A DNA stretch of 64,000 nt from Clostridium_I sp963725425 (GTDB lineage: Bacteria; Bacillota; Clostridia; Clostridiales; Clostridiaceae): positions 496,001 through 560,000 of the forward strand of contig CAVRYJ010000031.1 in the NCBI GenBank assembly GCA_963725425.1, written 5' to 3'. Under the pieces are notes generated by a model. That model made no database searches. It saw only the letters and a list, made by a program, of their open reading frames with translations, and was not told the DNA's origin. A program made the translations under genes and the position numbers. Positions 44,091-53,180 of the stretch are shown one piece after another; position 1 is the first letter of the stretch, and the number at the start of each line of letters is the position of its first letter.

Positions 44091-45551
44091 ATGTCTTCAA
44101 AAGAAATAAGAACAAGATTTGCACCAAGTCCAACTGGCTATATGCATATAGGTAACCTTAGAACTGCCTTATACACCTACCTTATTGCAAAACATGAGGG
44201 TGGTAAGTTTATATTAAGAATAGAAGATACAGACCAAGAACGTCTTGTAGAAGGTTCTGTAGATATTATCTATAGTACCTTAAAAGAAACTGGTCTTGTA
44301 CACGATGAAGGTCCAGACATTGGTGGTCCTGTTGGTCCCTATGTACAAAGTGAAAGAAAAGGTATGTACCTTGGTTATGCAAAACAGTTAGTTAAAAATG
44401 GCGAGGCATATTATTGCTTTTGTTCAAAGGAAAGGTTAGATATTTTAAAGACAAATTCAGAAGCTTTAAAAAGACCTTTCAAATACGATAAACATTGCAA
44501 AAACCTTCCTAAAGAAGAAATTGAGCAAAAATTAGCAGATGGTACACCTTATGTTATAAGACAAAATAATCCACTAACTGGTTTTACTACTTTTAACGAT
44601 GTTATTTATGGTAACATTTCTGTGGATAATTCAGAGCTTGATGATATGATACTTATAAAATCTGATGGTTTCCCTACTTATAACTTTGCAAATGTAGTAG
44701 ATGACCATCTTATGGGTATAACTCATGTAGTACGAGGTAATGAATATCTTTCATCCGCCCCTAAATATAACAGACTTTATGAGGCTTTTGATTGGGAAGT
44801 TCCAATTTATGTTCATTGTCCACCAATCATGAAAGATGTTCATAACAAGTTAAGTAAAAGAAATGGAGATGCTTCATTTCAGGATCTTGTTCAAAAAGGC
44901 TACATTAAAGAAGCGGTTCTTAACTATATATCTTTACTTGGTTGGAATCCTGAAGGAGAAAATGAGATATTCACCCTTGAGGAGTTAGTTAAAATATTTG
45001 ACTACACCACAATAACCAAATCTCCTGCAATATTTGATCCAGTTAAACTAAGATGGATGAACGGAGAATATATTAAAAGAATGCCACTAGAAAAATTCCA
45101 TGAAATGGCATTACCTTACTATGAAGGAGTTATAACAAACAGCAATATAGACCTTTTAAAAATTACTGAACTTTTACAGACTAGAGTTGAAGTATTAGGC
45201 GAAATACCTGAAATCATTGATTTCTTTAATAGTCTTCCTGAATATGATATAGCAATATATACTCATAAGAAGATGAAAACTAATAACGAGAATTCCCTAG
45301 TAAGCCTAAAAAAAGCCCTCCCAATACTAGAAGGTTTAACTGATTGGAATACAGAAGCTTTACATAATTCCATGATGGATCTTGCAAAAGAAATGGAAGT
45401 TAAAAACGGTATAGTATTATGGCCACTTAGAACTGCTCTATCTGGAAAACAATTTACCCCAGGCGGTGCCTTCGAAATAGGTGACATAATTGGAAAAGAA
45501 GAATCAATAAAAAGAATTAAGATTGGAATAGACAAACTTTCAAACAGTTAA
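44091..45551 (+). CDS. gltX: Glutamyl-tRNA synthetase
   Basis: The 486-residue class I synthetase charges tRNA-Glu (and perhaps tRNA-Gln in the transamidation route). The HIGH motif is PSPTGYMHIGNLRTALYTYL at residues 14-20, the KMSKS equivalent KLSKRNGDASF near 260. A zinc-type CFCSKER stretch and C-terminal anticodon-binding helices follow. TAGGAG lies 9 bases before the ATG. The stop codon is within the first GTTAAGA heptamer of a repeat, and a terminator hairpin sits in the repeat's centre. Confidence 0.97.
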   Translation: MSSKEIRTRFAPSPTGYMHIGNLRTALYTYLIAKHEGGKFILRIEDTDQERLVEGSVDIIYSTLKETGLVHDEGPDIGGPVGPYVQSERKGMYLGYAKQLVKNGEAYYCFCSKERLDILKTNSEALKRPFKYDKHCKNLPKEEIEQKLADGTPYVIRQNNPLTGFTTFNDVIYGNISVDNSELDDMILIKSDGFPTYNFANVVDDHLMGITHVVRGNEYLSSAPKYNRLYEAFDWEVPIYVHCPPIMKDVHNKLSKRNGDASFQDLVQKGYIKEAVLNYISLLGWNPEGENEIFTLEELVKIFDYTTITKSPAIFDPVKLRWMNGEYIKRMPLEKFHEMALPYYEGVITNSNIDLLKITELLQTRVEVLGEIPEIIDFFNSLPEYDIAIYTHKKMKTNNENSLVSLKKALPILEGLTDWNTEALHNSMMDLAKEMEVKNGIVLWPLRTALSGKQFTPGGAFEIGDIIGKEESIKRIKIGIDKLSNS

Positions 45552-45744
45552 GAGTTAAAAGTTAAAAGTTAAGAGTGATGGAAATTTTGCCTTTGGGCAA
45601 AATACAATAATTAATAGAATCTTTTTATTGAAATAGGAGGTTAGTAGATTTTTAACAAATCTACTAACCTCCTATTTCATTGATTTTTTGTTCTTCTCCG
45701 AAAAATCTTCCTTAACTCTTAACTCTTAACTTTTAACTTTTAAC
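45547..45744. repeat. Heptamer-armed palindromic repeat, copy F, with nested terminator
   Basis: GTTAAGA/GTTAAAA heptamers from 45547 overlap the gltX stop. ATTTTGCCTTTGGGCAAAAT follows, then a perfect terminator hairpin, a decayed TTTGTTCTTCTCCGAAAAATC element, and AACTCTT/AACTTTT heptamers to 45744, 14 bases from the prepilin peptidase stop. The repeat surrounds the terminator shared by two convergent genes. Confidence 0.82.
45630..45678. terminator. Bidirectional terminator, gltX / prepilin peptidase
   Basis: GAAATAGGAGGTTAGTAGAT pairs with ATCTACTAACCTCCTATTTC; TTTTTT lies to the right and an A/T-rich stretch to the left. It is nested inside the heptamer repeat. Confidence 0.85.
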
Positions 45745-45758
45745 TTGTTAAATCTCTG

Positions 45759-46523
45759 TTATCTGATCATAATTGAGAAGTAGTAGTTTATCATATTTTG
45801 CCCCAAAAACACTGTAATCATTGCAGCGATTGTTATAAATGGACCAAATGCTATATAATCTTTCCTACCCTTTATTTTAAGTGCTATAAGTAGCATACCT
45901 ACAATTCCACCTAAAACAAATGAAAGCATCAGCATGACCACTGTAAGCTTCCATCCGAGAAACAATCCACATAATAGACATATTTCTGCGTCTCCCCAGC
46001 CCATGCCTTTAGTTGTTAATATTATAATTGCTATTATAGTGCCACCAAGTAGGCCCCCCAGAATAAAAGGTACTGCCACATCGATTTTATAATAAACTCC
46101 CACTAAAATAAATATTACCCCTGCAGCCATTCCAGTAATAGTAGTACTGGAATACACATCGGTAGTATCAAAATCAATCATTCCAATTACTATGAGAAGA
46201 GATATAAACACTATGAATTTTATTGTTAAAATATCAATTCCGTACTTTAGAAAAATAAGATAAAATAATATACCTGTTATTAATTCTATTATAGGATACC
46301 TAAGTGAAATCTTCTCCTTGCAGTATCTGCACTTACCTTTCAAAACCACATAACTTAAAACTGGCACAAGGTCATACCACTTCAATTCATTGCTGCAGCT
46401 TGTACAATGCGAAGGAGGATAAGCAATAGATTCACCCTTTTGAATTCTAAAAATGCACACATTAAAAAAGCTTCCAAATATCAAACCGCATATAAAAACA
46501 AATATACCCATAATTAAATTCAT
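45759..46523 (-). CDS. pilD: Type IV prepilin peptidase
   Basis: The start is the ATG at 46523 after AGTGGTGA; the frame is open upstream to 46742 through a diverged repeat and is not coding there. The 254-residue product has the N-terminal methylase-type domain with paired CxxC (HCTSCSNE, KCRYCKEK) and the aspartyl protease sites GMIDFDTTDV and GMGWGDAEI. It cleaves the short leaders of prepilins and N-methylates Phe1. It is the final gene of the pilus and glycan cluster, next to a pilin gene. Confidence 0.94.
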   Translation of the reverse strand: MNLIMGIFVFICGLIFGSFFNVCIFRIQKGESIAYPPSHCTSCSNELKWYDLVPVLSYVVLKGKCRYCKEKISLRYPIIELITGILFYLIFLKYGIDILTIKFIVFISLLIVIGMIDFDTTDVYSSTTITGMAAGVIFILVGVYYKIDVAVPFILGGLLGGTIIAIIILTTKGMGWGDAEICLLCGLFLGWKLTVVMLMLSFVLGGIVGMLLIALKIKGRKDYIAFGPFITIAAMITVFLGQNMINYYFSIMIR

Positions 46524-46557
46524 AAAATCACCACTTCTAAATTTTTGTTTTAGCTTA

Positions 46558-46598
46558 GGCATAATCAAAAAGCTGTCAGTATTCTGGTACATTTTTCT
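46558..46598. repeat. Decayed GGCATC repeat remnant
   Basis: GGCATAATCAAAAAGCTGTC followed by AGTATTCTGGTACATTTT is a diverged match to one arm of the long element (GGCATCATC...GTCAGTATTCTGGTCTATTTT). It lies in the leader between the pilin and prepilin peptidase genes. Confidence 0.5.
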
Positions 46599-46741
46599 TT
46601 TACAATCTAATTTAGCTTTAGATAAGTGCTTAAAATGAAGCCTATCTAAACTCACAAACTGAGTTTTTGGAATAAGGTGGGGTGGTTTTTTTGACCCCAT
46701 CTGATTCTTATTAACATTGGACTTACCATATGATAAATACA

Positions 46742-47239
46742 CTAATTACTAGTTGATGTATTAGTTGGTGTTTCTACTGGTGTTTCATTGATATTAATAC
46801 TTGATGAAGTTCCATTAACGGTTGACACGGAAAAATCCCCATCTGCTACTTTTTGTAGCTGAGCTAGAGTAGCTACTTCATCTGTTCCAGATGGTGCAGT
46901 TGTTGTTCCATCAAGGCATTTGGGAATTTTAGTAGTATCAAGCATATTAGCCTTAATTAAGTCTGCAATACCAGCAGTATAATTCATATAAGCTACCCCA
47001 TCAGCGCCTGTACCGTCCCCTATTTCATCAGCACTGCTGTCTTTGTCAGCATTATAAGCCTCAATTGAGCTAACTATAGTTTTAGCACTATTCTGGATAT
47101 TCGACTTTTCTGCCTTCTGTCTGTATCCAAGAACATTAGGTACAAGAATTGCACCAAGTATAGCAATAATGGCAATAACAACTATTACTTCAATGAGTGT
47201 GAATCCGCTCTTTTTTTTCTTTTCTATATCAAATAACAT
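46742..47239 (-). CDS. Type IV pilin (major-pilin-like)
   Basis: The 165-residue prepilin has the leader MLFDIEKKKKSG cleaved before FTLIEVIVVIAIIAILGAIL, with the conserved Glu5 of the mature protein. A long alpha1 helix and a variable Ala/Gly/Thr-rich C-terminal domain follow (YNADKDSSADEIGDGTGADG), ending in a Thr/Asn/Ser tail (NETPVETPTNTSTSN) that could be glycosylated. GGAGGTG precedes the ATG. It lies close to the prepilin peptidase gene and away from the main operon, so it may be separately expressed as a major pilin. Confidence 0.92.
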   Translation of the reverse strand: MLFDIEKKKKSGFTLIEVIVVIAIIAILGAILVPNVLGYRQKAEKSNIQNSAKTIVSSIEAYNADKDSSADEIGDGTGADGVAYMNYTAGIADLIKANMLDTTKIPKCLDGTTTAPSGTDEVATLAQLQKVADGDFSVSTVNGTSSSININETPVETPTNTSTSN

Positions 47240-47311
47240 GATATATCACCTCCATGTATCAATTTACACAAGGAATGTGTATATCATAATATTTGACTAA
47301 AATCACATAAT

Positions 47312-48007
47312 TTAATCACTTATTTTTAAATTTTTGTTATCTTCTTCCTTTTCTTCCTTCATATACTTTTTCCAATTTGTAACTATGTGAAATAAACTCA
47401 CTACATCCTGCTCATTATAAAGAAGAATCTTATCCTTCTTTTCCTCTGGCATTCTTTGAAAATAACTTTCACAGTTCATTATCTTGTTTATTGTTTTTGC
47501 AAGATTAGACCCACTAATAAGTTCACTTTCACGATTAATGTCAAATATCTTCTCTAAATTTTTAAGACCTATTCCAACTTTCTTGATTTTTTCATACTCT
47601 TTTTGTAAATCAATTTGTCCAAATACTTCTTCAATATTGTATTCCATACCACTTTTATTATATAAATATCTTAAAACCGTAAAATCATTATTTCCTGAAA
47701 AAGTAACAATATATTTTTTATTAAACTTGCACCTTTGCTCCTGAAAATAATCTTCCACCATGTACAGAATTTGCTCGGCATCTTTTTTATTTTCTATCAT
47801 GTACTGTGTTACATGGATAGATGATGTATTTTTGTCGTAATAGCAACATCCAAACACCCCTATACATATGGGTTTCTTATACACATAATGCTCTAAATCA
47901 AAAAATAGTGCATCTTCATATAATAAATTATTATCATCATTGCTTAAAACATAATCTAAATCAATACTTGTAACGGGTATAATATTATTCCTAATTATCA
48001 CTAACAT
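47312..48007 (-). CDS. RNase H-like domain protein (YprB-type, RNase_H_2)
   Basis: The 231-residue protein has a DEDD-type exonuclease pattern: ALFFDLEHYVYKKPICIGVF (motif I Asp-Glu), IVTFSGNNDFTVLRYLYNKS (motif II with N-D) and ILLYNEQDVVSLFHIVTNW (motif III Asp). This matches PF13482, a family of putative 3'-5' exonucleases. It has no pilus function that I know of, yet it sits inside the locus, 70 bases upstream of a pilin gene. GGAAG precedes the ATG. Confidence 0.78.
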   Translation of the reverse strand: MLVIIRNNIIPVTSIDLDYVLSNDDNNLLYEDALFFDLEHYVYKKPICIGVFGCCYYDKNTSSIHVTQYMIENKKDAEQILYMVEDYFQEQRCKFNKKYIVTFSGNNDFTVLRYLYNKSGMEYNIEEVFGQIDLQKEYEKIKKVGIGLKNLEKIFDINRESELISGSNLAKTINKIMNCESYFQRMPEEKKDKILLYNEQDVVSLFHIVTNWKKYMKEEKEEDNKNLKISD

Positions 48008-48088
48008 CACTCTTCCTTTTAAGCAAAATTGTTACTATATAATGCCTAAACATATAATTTATAATAATATTATACCCTAATATTACGG

Positions 48089-49567
48089 TTATTGAAAATA
48101 ATCTACTTTATATATGCAGTAATTCTCATCTTCATAAACTACAGACAAATTTTTATAACCACTTAAAATGTCATATATGCTATAAGATTTATTTACTAAT
48201 ATATATTGTATTTTATATTTAGTAATTAGCTGCTCAGGTTCATAGTGGTCCACAAAGGCCCTCATAAAGTCGTAAAAGGCATTTGTATTCTTATTGTAGC
48301 TTGGCAAAAACAAATCCGCCCTGCTATCCACAAAGCTTGGTATGCCCCTAAATATAAGATATGGACTATCATTATAATGGCTAAGAAGCCTGCTTGATTT
48401 TATATCAGGGTGACTATTTATATAATTTGCAGCATAAATTGGATAATCAGCACTGTCCACTGTGAATAAAGACATTTTATTGGAAAAGAAATTATATGTA
48501 TAAAAAACATTAGGCATAATCAAAACAGCTTCAATAAAAATGAAAATAATTGCCATTACTAATTTTTTTGTTATCACACCCCTTAAAGCCTTAATGATGT
48601 ATATTCCTTTGGGCAAACTATTAAATATATTCTCTAGTGCACCTAATATATATGGTGATAAAATTGGTAATGCTAAAATAGACAAAAATATAATTTGCCT
48701 ATTTGAAGAAAGTGCCAAAAGTATAATGCTTCCGGAAAACAATATATCTTTGAATTTTACTCGATTAAAAGCATAAATAAACACCATAAAAATAACGATT
48801 ATCAAAGATGCCTTATAATCGTATAAAGCTGTAACCTTCCACTCATTAATATAGGTTTTTTCAACTGACATCTCTTTCATAGCATTTATCGTATACATGT
48901 AAATATTATAAGTATAAGGATTTACTAAAATACAAAATAGTGATGCTACAAAATACTTATAATTTTTAAAAACCGTATAATAAGCAAATATAATTAGGTA
49001 AATAGGATATATTCCACCGTGAAGGTTTATACCTATTATTAACACAATAAGCCCAATTAAATATTTTCGCTTCTCTAGTAAAATACATAAGGCAAGGATC
49101 ACTACTATGGACACAGTCAGTGGTCTAAAAGCTAGCCCCACATCGTTGTATAAGGTCACCAGATATAAACTAATGCAAATTAAAGAAACCCACCTATTTT
49201 TGCTTCTCAGCTTTATTAACGAATAGAGCAAAATACACGTTATAGTGTTTATTATTCCAATAAATATTGCTACAGATGTAAATCCATGTATTGAATAAAC
49301 TAAATAGGCCACAATTCCAAATAGCCATTCATGGCTGATCCATTTTAAGTTTAAACTCTTTCCATACCAAGAAAAAATATCATGGTATGGTATGGACATA
49401 TTTTTTATAATATATTCTCCCACTTTAATGTGCCAAAAGCCATCATTTACTATTTTGAAGGTTAGCCCGTAGAAGAGGCCGAAACATAAACAAGCTAAAA
49501 AAATTATGTAGAATATAACATTGCTTATGTTATTATGATTAAAGTTATTATTAGTATTTGTATTCAT
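48089..49567 (-). CDS. GT-C-like multi-membrane protein, paralogue of 55786
   Basis: The 492-residue protein has about 11-12 membrane helices. It shares long blocks with the protein at 55786: FWHIKVGEYIIKN, DIFSWYGKSLNLKWISHEWL, INLHGGIYPIYLIIFAYYT and YLIFRGIPSFVDSRADLFL. The His-Glu and Asp residues in the first loops fit polyprenyl-phosphate-dependent GT-C glycosyltransferases or O-antigen-ligase-like proteins, but no activity can be named. AAAGGAAA precedes the ATG. It may glycosylate pilins or build the polymer of the neighbouring GT2; this is inferred from context. Confidence 0.75.
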   Translation of the reverse strand: MNTNTNNNFNHNNISNVIFYIIFLACLCFGLFYGLTFKIVNDGFWHIKVGEYIIKNMSIPYHDIFSWYGKSLNLKWISHEWLFGIVAYLVYSIHGFTSVAIFIGIINTITCILLYSLIKLRSKNRWVSLICISLYLVTLYNDVGLAFRPLTVSIVVILALCILLEKRKYLIGLIVLIIGINLHGGIYPIYLIIFAYYTVFKNYKYFVASLFCILVNPYTYNIYMYTINAMKEMSVEKTYINEWKVTALYDYKASLIIVIFMVFIYAFNRVKFKDILFSGSIILLALSSNRQIIFLSILALPILSPYILGALENIFNSLPKGIYIIKALRGVITKKLVMAIIFIFIEAVLIMPNVFYTYNFFSNKMSLFTVDSADYPIYAANYINSHPDIKSSRLLSHYNDSPYLIFRGIPSFVDSRADLFLPSYNKNTNAFYDFMRAFVDHYEPEQLITKYKIQYILVNKSYSIYDILSGYKNLSVVYEDENYCIYKVDYFQ

Positions 49568-49605
49568 AAAATTTCCTTTCCATTGAAAAATTTATTTCTT
49601 ACTTA

Positions 49606-49670
49606 CTATTTTACATAATAATTAACTTTAAATATACAATAATTTTTATCTTCATATATTATTTTTAGAT
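49606..49670 (-). pseudogene. 3' scrap of a third GT-C paralogue
   Basis: This non-coding gap is nearly identical to the 3' end of the gene at 55786: positions 49601-49670 match 55781-55850 with two mismatches. Read on the minus strand it encodes LKIIYEDKNYCIFKVNYYVK and a TAG stop. Nothing upstream continues it. It is the leftover of a deleted or recombined gene copy. Confidence 0.85.
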
Positions 49671-49678
49671 TAAATGGA

Positions 49679-51277
49679 TTAATTAACCTTGTATATCTTA
49701 AAATCATTATCAATTTCAACAACTAATTTGCACCATTTAGCACCGTTTTTATATAGGTTAGGGTACTTTTTGTTTATAGCATCTAAAGATGAAAGATTGG
49801 TAACTCCGTTTTTTGAAATTGGGTTGGGTATAACTATATATTTAATTTTGTTTTTTACTGGAGAATTTATGGCGTCATAAAATGTATAACTACTGCTAGT
49901 TACTACGTTTCCTAAGTTGTTAATATTTACTACAATCTTAAATGTCATAAAGGTATCTAAAAGTATTTTACCAGCAGCACAATTTTTGTTAATATAATTA
50001 CTTGTTTTAATGTCTGCATCGCTTATCCCACCATTTGAACCATAATCCGAACTAGTCCAAGGCTTAATCATAAGGTATTCGTCATGAGCTATTGCCTTAT
50101 TTCCCATAGCATAATATACGGAAAATGAGGTAAATATGAAAAAAATTATTGTTATAATAGTACCTACTGTTTTTTTTACATTTGTAGGCATCCCGCCAAT
50201 TTCATTTGGATACCAGGCAGCACTAATTGGTAAGATATATGCATAATATCTAATCCAATTTGCCGATACTCCTTTAAAAATCAAAACAGCTTGAAGTCCC
50301 ATAATACTCACCAAAAATAGCATAAAATAAATAGTATCTTTTTTAAAAATACTCTTATTTATTATTTTTAGAATAAATACTCCCATAACAATAGGCAAAA
50401 AGTAAATTATTTTATTGCCTACTGCAGCTATAACACCATTTATATTGTGAACGGCATGTATTAAAATTGGATCATTAATAGTGGATGATTGTCCTTGATT
50501 GGAGTAAGCTGAATTTAAAAAGTATAACGGGTTGCCCATTATTATCCAGTTTGCCAATATCCAAATTAATATAGAATATGCTAATGGAGTAAATATAACA
50601 GTACATGTCCCTTCAAACCTAGACCATCTCTTTTGGAAAGATCCCTTCTCAGTGCTCAAAGCCCATAACCCAATTGAAAGAAAAATCGCAACCGCTAATG
50701 GTATTGCCTCATATCTTGTTAAAAATGCAAAAGCTAAAAATATACTCATCTTTATTATATTATTAGCTTTGCCTGGATCATGCTCCCAATTGGTAAAACT
50801 TATGGCAATACATAAAATAAAATAGAAAAAAATTGCTTCGCTCATACCGTTTAACCCGTATATAAATATATATGGATTAAAACAAAACAAAAGTGTAATG
50901 ATTATCGCAACAATAGTTGATACTTCTGCTTTTTTAAAACTTCTATATATGGCTGAGCATGCTAAAGAAGAAAATATAGCTGTGACTATAGTACCTGAAT
51001 ATCCATTTGTAACCATACCCTTAAATACTGGATAAAATAGAACTAATGGTAGCTGCAAAAGACTAGGCAGAGGATTCCAAACAAACCCTATTGCCCCTAG
51101 GTGTGGCGGCTGAATAAATATAACATAAAAAGCATTGGCAGTTCTGCTTAGTGCATCCCCAGGAAATGCTTTTTTTACAAATGCAAAGTAATACCCAAAT
51201 ACAAGTTCAGCTATTAAAACTGCTATAGCAAGAATCCATGATATAATTTTATCTTGTTTTGTAAAATCATCTTTCAT
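49679..51277 (-). CDS. GT-C-like multi-membrane glycosyltransferase
   Basis: The ATG at 51277 has AAGGGTGG 8 bases upstream; a longer frame to 51325 has no ribosome site and overlaps the preceding gene fragment. The 532-residue protein has about 12 membrane helices and an acidic first loop (FPGDALSRTANAFYVIF) with VWNPLPSLLQLPLVLFYPVF, reminiscent of GT39/GT83-type mannosyl- or arabinosyl-transferases. The C-terminal 120 residues form a soluble outside domain. It follows the MshEN-glycosyltransferase gene and likely uses a lipid-linked sugar donor. The acceptor is unknown. Confidence 0.75.
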   Translation of the reverse strand: MKDDFTKQDKIISWILAIAVLIAELVFGYYFAFVKKAFPGDALSRTANAFYVIFIQPPHLGAIGFVWNPLPSLLQLPLVLFYPVFKGMVTNGYSGTIVTAIFSSLACSAIYRSFKKAEVSTIVAIIITLLFCFNPYIFIYGLNGMSEAIFFYFILCIAISFTNWEHDPGKANNIIKMSIFLAFAFLTRYEAIPLAVAIFLSIGLWALSTEKGSFQKRWSRFEGTCTVIFTPLAYSILIWILANWIIMGNPLYFLNSAYSNQGQSSTINDPILIHAVHNINGVIAAVGNKIIYFLPIVMGVFILKIINKSIFKKDTIYFMLFLVSIMGLQAVLIFKGVSANWIRYYAYILPISAAWYPNEIGGMPTNVKKTVGTIITIIFFIFTSFSVYYAMGNKAIAHDEYLMIKPWTSSDYGSNGGISDADIKTSNYINKNCAAGKILLDTFMTFKIVVNINNLGNVVTSSSYTFYDAINSPVKNKIKYIVIPNPISKNGVTNLSSLDAINKKYPNLYKNGAKWCKLVVEIDNDFKIYKVN

Positions 51278-51302
51278 ACTTTCTGCCACCCTTAAAACAT
51301 CC

Positions 51303-51550
51303 CTACTCATCAGAAAAGGAATCATATTTTTTATTAGTTAACCCATGTACTGTTTTTTCCCAATGGAATGGATTTACTATTAACTGCTTTAATGCTTTGT
51401 AGGATGCAATACTATGCAAAACCCAATATAGTGGAGTTAGCAAGGCGTATTTCACCATACTGTAAGAGAATATATTTTTATTGTTTTCAGTTTTATCCAT
51501 TTCACATATTACCCAATATATACCGCCCATATGCATAAATGTAAAAAAGA
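51303..51550 (-). pseudogene. C-terminal fragment of the split MshEN-glycosyltransferase gene
   Basis: Open minus-strand codons from the insertion site read FFFTFMHMGGIYWVICEMDK and end LIVNPFHWEKTVHGL followed by TNKKYDSFSDE, the typical C-terminus of membrane GT2 synthases. Joined to the frame ending at 53317 it is exactly in register. It has no ribosome site of its own and is presumably untranslated or poorly translated. Confidence 0.9.
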
Positions 51551-51558
51551 AATTGCCC
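51551..51558. repeat. Left 8-bp target duplication of the IS66-family element
   Basis: AATTGCCC directly precedes the element; the same octamer follows it at 53317-53324. Eight bases is the target duplication size of the IS66 family. Confidence 0.95.
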
Positions 51559-51610
51559 GTAACTATTCAGCTACTATTTTGTATAAAATATATGTGTGCT
51601 CAAAAAACGT

Positions 51611-51645
51611 ACTACCCTCAAATATTTTGTGTATTTGAGGGTAGT
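51611..51645 (-). terminator. Terminator inside the IS element
   Basis: ACTACCCTCAAATA and TATTTGAGGGTAGT form a 14-bp stem followed on the minus strand by GCGTTTTTT-like T residues (51602-51607). It would stop both the transposase transcript and read-through from the interrupted gene. Confidence 0.8.
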
Positions 51646-51683
51646 ATGATGATATTAATTTTCTGCACACTAAAAAGAGGTGA

Positions 51684-53180
51684 TTACACCTCTTTTATCG
51701 GAGCTTTTAAATCTAAAGTTGGGTCTATTGGATTTGCTGTAAATACTGATTTTATACAGTCTAAAGCATTATTACCTTGTTTTCTTACAGTAGATACATA
51801 TCCCCTAATTCTAGTGAAAGCATTTGCTCCTGCTGGACTTCTAAAAGTTCCAGAAATTTTTTGTTTCACCTTAGCCATGCGTAAATCTCGTTCCGCTTGG
51901 TTATTGTCAAAGGGAATATCAAAATCATACATGAAAGCAAGAACTTGATTTTTATATCCACATAATCTATTAAGTAAATTAAGACTTACACTCCTTTTAA
52001 CCTTCTTCTGAGAGTATAATTCAATATTTTTAGAATAGTCTTCATCAAAACCAGCGTTAAGTATTTTATCATACTTTGCTTCAAAATCTTGAAGTCTATT
52101 TGTCGGTAAAGCATGATAATTGTTGAAGATTAAGTCTACTTCACGCTTAATTTCAATTAACAAATCTTTCATTGGCTTTGCCCATTCTTGATTTTGTAGC
52201 TCGGTTATAGCATTAAGTTCCCTTAATATATGAGCATTGCATAGGGCATGACTACAGTTGGTGTATTTATTATATGTTTTAAAACCATCATGTACTGCCG
52301 TACCAGTGAATTTTGAGAGTATTCCAATTTCATCAGTTGCTTCTTTACCTCGTTTTTCATGACATGCATAGAAAGTAAGGTTTTCATTTGAAGCAACGTG
52401 AAGCCATTTACGCTTTTTCTCTACATACATACCAGTCTCATCAAAGTGAACAGCACCAGTAGATGAGATAATACTATTTTTAATATTATCCTCTATAGGC
52501 CGTAATTTTTCATAACAGCTTTCATTAAATGTAACTATACTTCCTTGGCTCAGATGATGGTTAAATAAATCTTCAATAAGTTCAGCACTTCTTTTATATG
52601 GAATTAGCTGATATTGTGTTAAATAAACAGCTATAGCCTTTAACTTTTCACCATATTGAACTGTATTTATAATCCCATCAGGGAACCTAGCGGTATTTTT
52701 ACATTTGCATTGTGGACATATTTTTACTTCTGCTCTATGCTCTGTAGTTTTAGCTTTTATTTCAGGTATATCTATAACTTGGCGAACAATATATCTTTCA
52801 AGCGATGTATCTTTTAAAGATGCTCCGCATTCAATACATTTTTCTAGACTATGAATTTTAATTTCATCAGGATTGTCATTTATACTCAAGGTTGACCCTT
52901 CATGACCTTCCTGACCGCCAGGTCGTTTACCTGATTTAGTCCTTAAACTCTTAGTTTTCTTTTCGAATCCATCTGATGATGGTGGCTTACTGCTGTTATT
53001 ACTATTTTTATTTATTTGACTTTCTAATGACTTAACACGCCCGTTTAAAGCCATATTATCATTAGAAAGTGATTCTACTTGAGAATTTAGTGTATTAATT
53101 TCATTTGATAATTTGTTAATAGCACTTATAACTTGAGATATACCTTGGTTGTAAATCTCAGTAATATGGCTTTCAGTCAC
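51684..53180 (-). CDS. tnpC: IS66-family transposase TnpC
   Basis: The 498-residue transposase has an N-terminal coiled coil (INTLNSQVESLSNDNMALNG), the linker SNNSSKPPSSDGF, a zinc-binding CIECGAS...CPQCKCKN module near residues 100-150, and the DDE domain with AVHFDETGMYVEKKRKWLHV (first Asp), FTGTAVHDGFKTY (second) and the C-terminal FDNNQAERDLRMAKVKQKIS (Glu). It looks intact, so the element may be active. GGTGGTGACAC lies before the ATG. Confidence 0.96.
   Translation of the reverse strand: MTESHITEIYNQGISQVISAINKLSNEINTLNSQVESLSNDNMALNGRVKSLESQINKNSNNSSKPPSSDGFEKKTKSLRTKSGKRPGGQEGHEGSTLSINDNPDEIKIHSLEKCIECGASLKDTSLERYIVRQVIDIPEIKAKTTEHRAEVKICPQCKCKNTARFPDGIINTVQYGEKLKAIAVYLTQYQLIPYKRSAELIEDLFNHHLSQGSIVTFNESCYEKLRPIEDNIKNSIISSTGAVHFDETGMYVEKKRKWLHVASNENLTFYACHEKRGKEATDEIGILSKFTGTAVHDGFKTYNKYTNCSHALCNAHILRELNAITELQNQEWAKPMKDLLIEIKREVDLIFNNYHALPTNRLQDFEAKYDKILNAGFDEDYSKNIELYSQKKVKRSVSLNLLNRLCGYKNQVLAFMYDFDIPFDNNQAERDLRMAKVKQKISGTFRSPAGANAFTRIRGYVSTVRKQGNNALDCIKSVFTANPIDPTLDLKAPIKEV

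Noticed and set aside
46524..46742. A 73-residue N-terminal extension of the prepilin peptidase
   Set aside because: The extension has no resemblance to the family, runs through a decayed repeat, and the ATG at 46523 has a good ribosome site.
47240..47311. A c-di-GMP riboswitch upstream of the pilin gene
   Set aside because: The 70-base gap is too short and lacks the conserved loops. Only a small ACACA/TGTGT hairpin is present.
51684..53180. A composite transposon carrying glycosyltransferase cargo
   Set aside because: There is one IS66 element, with target duplications directly at its own ends. The flanking genes belong to the interrupted locus.
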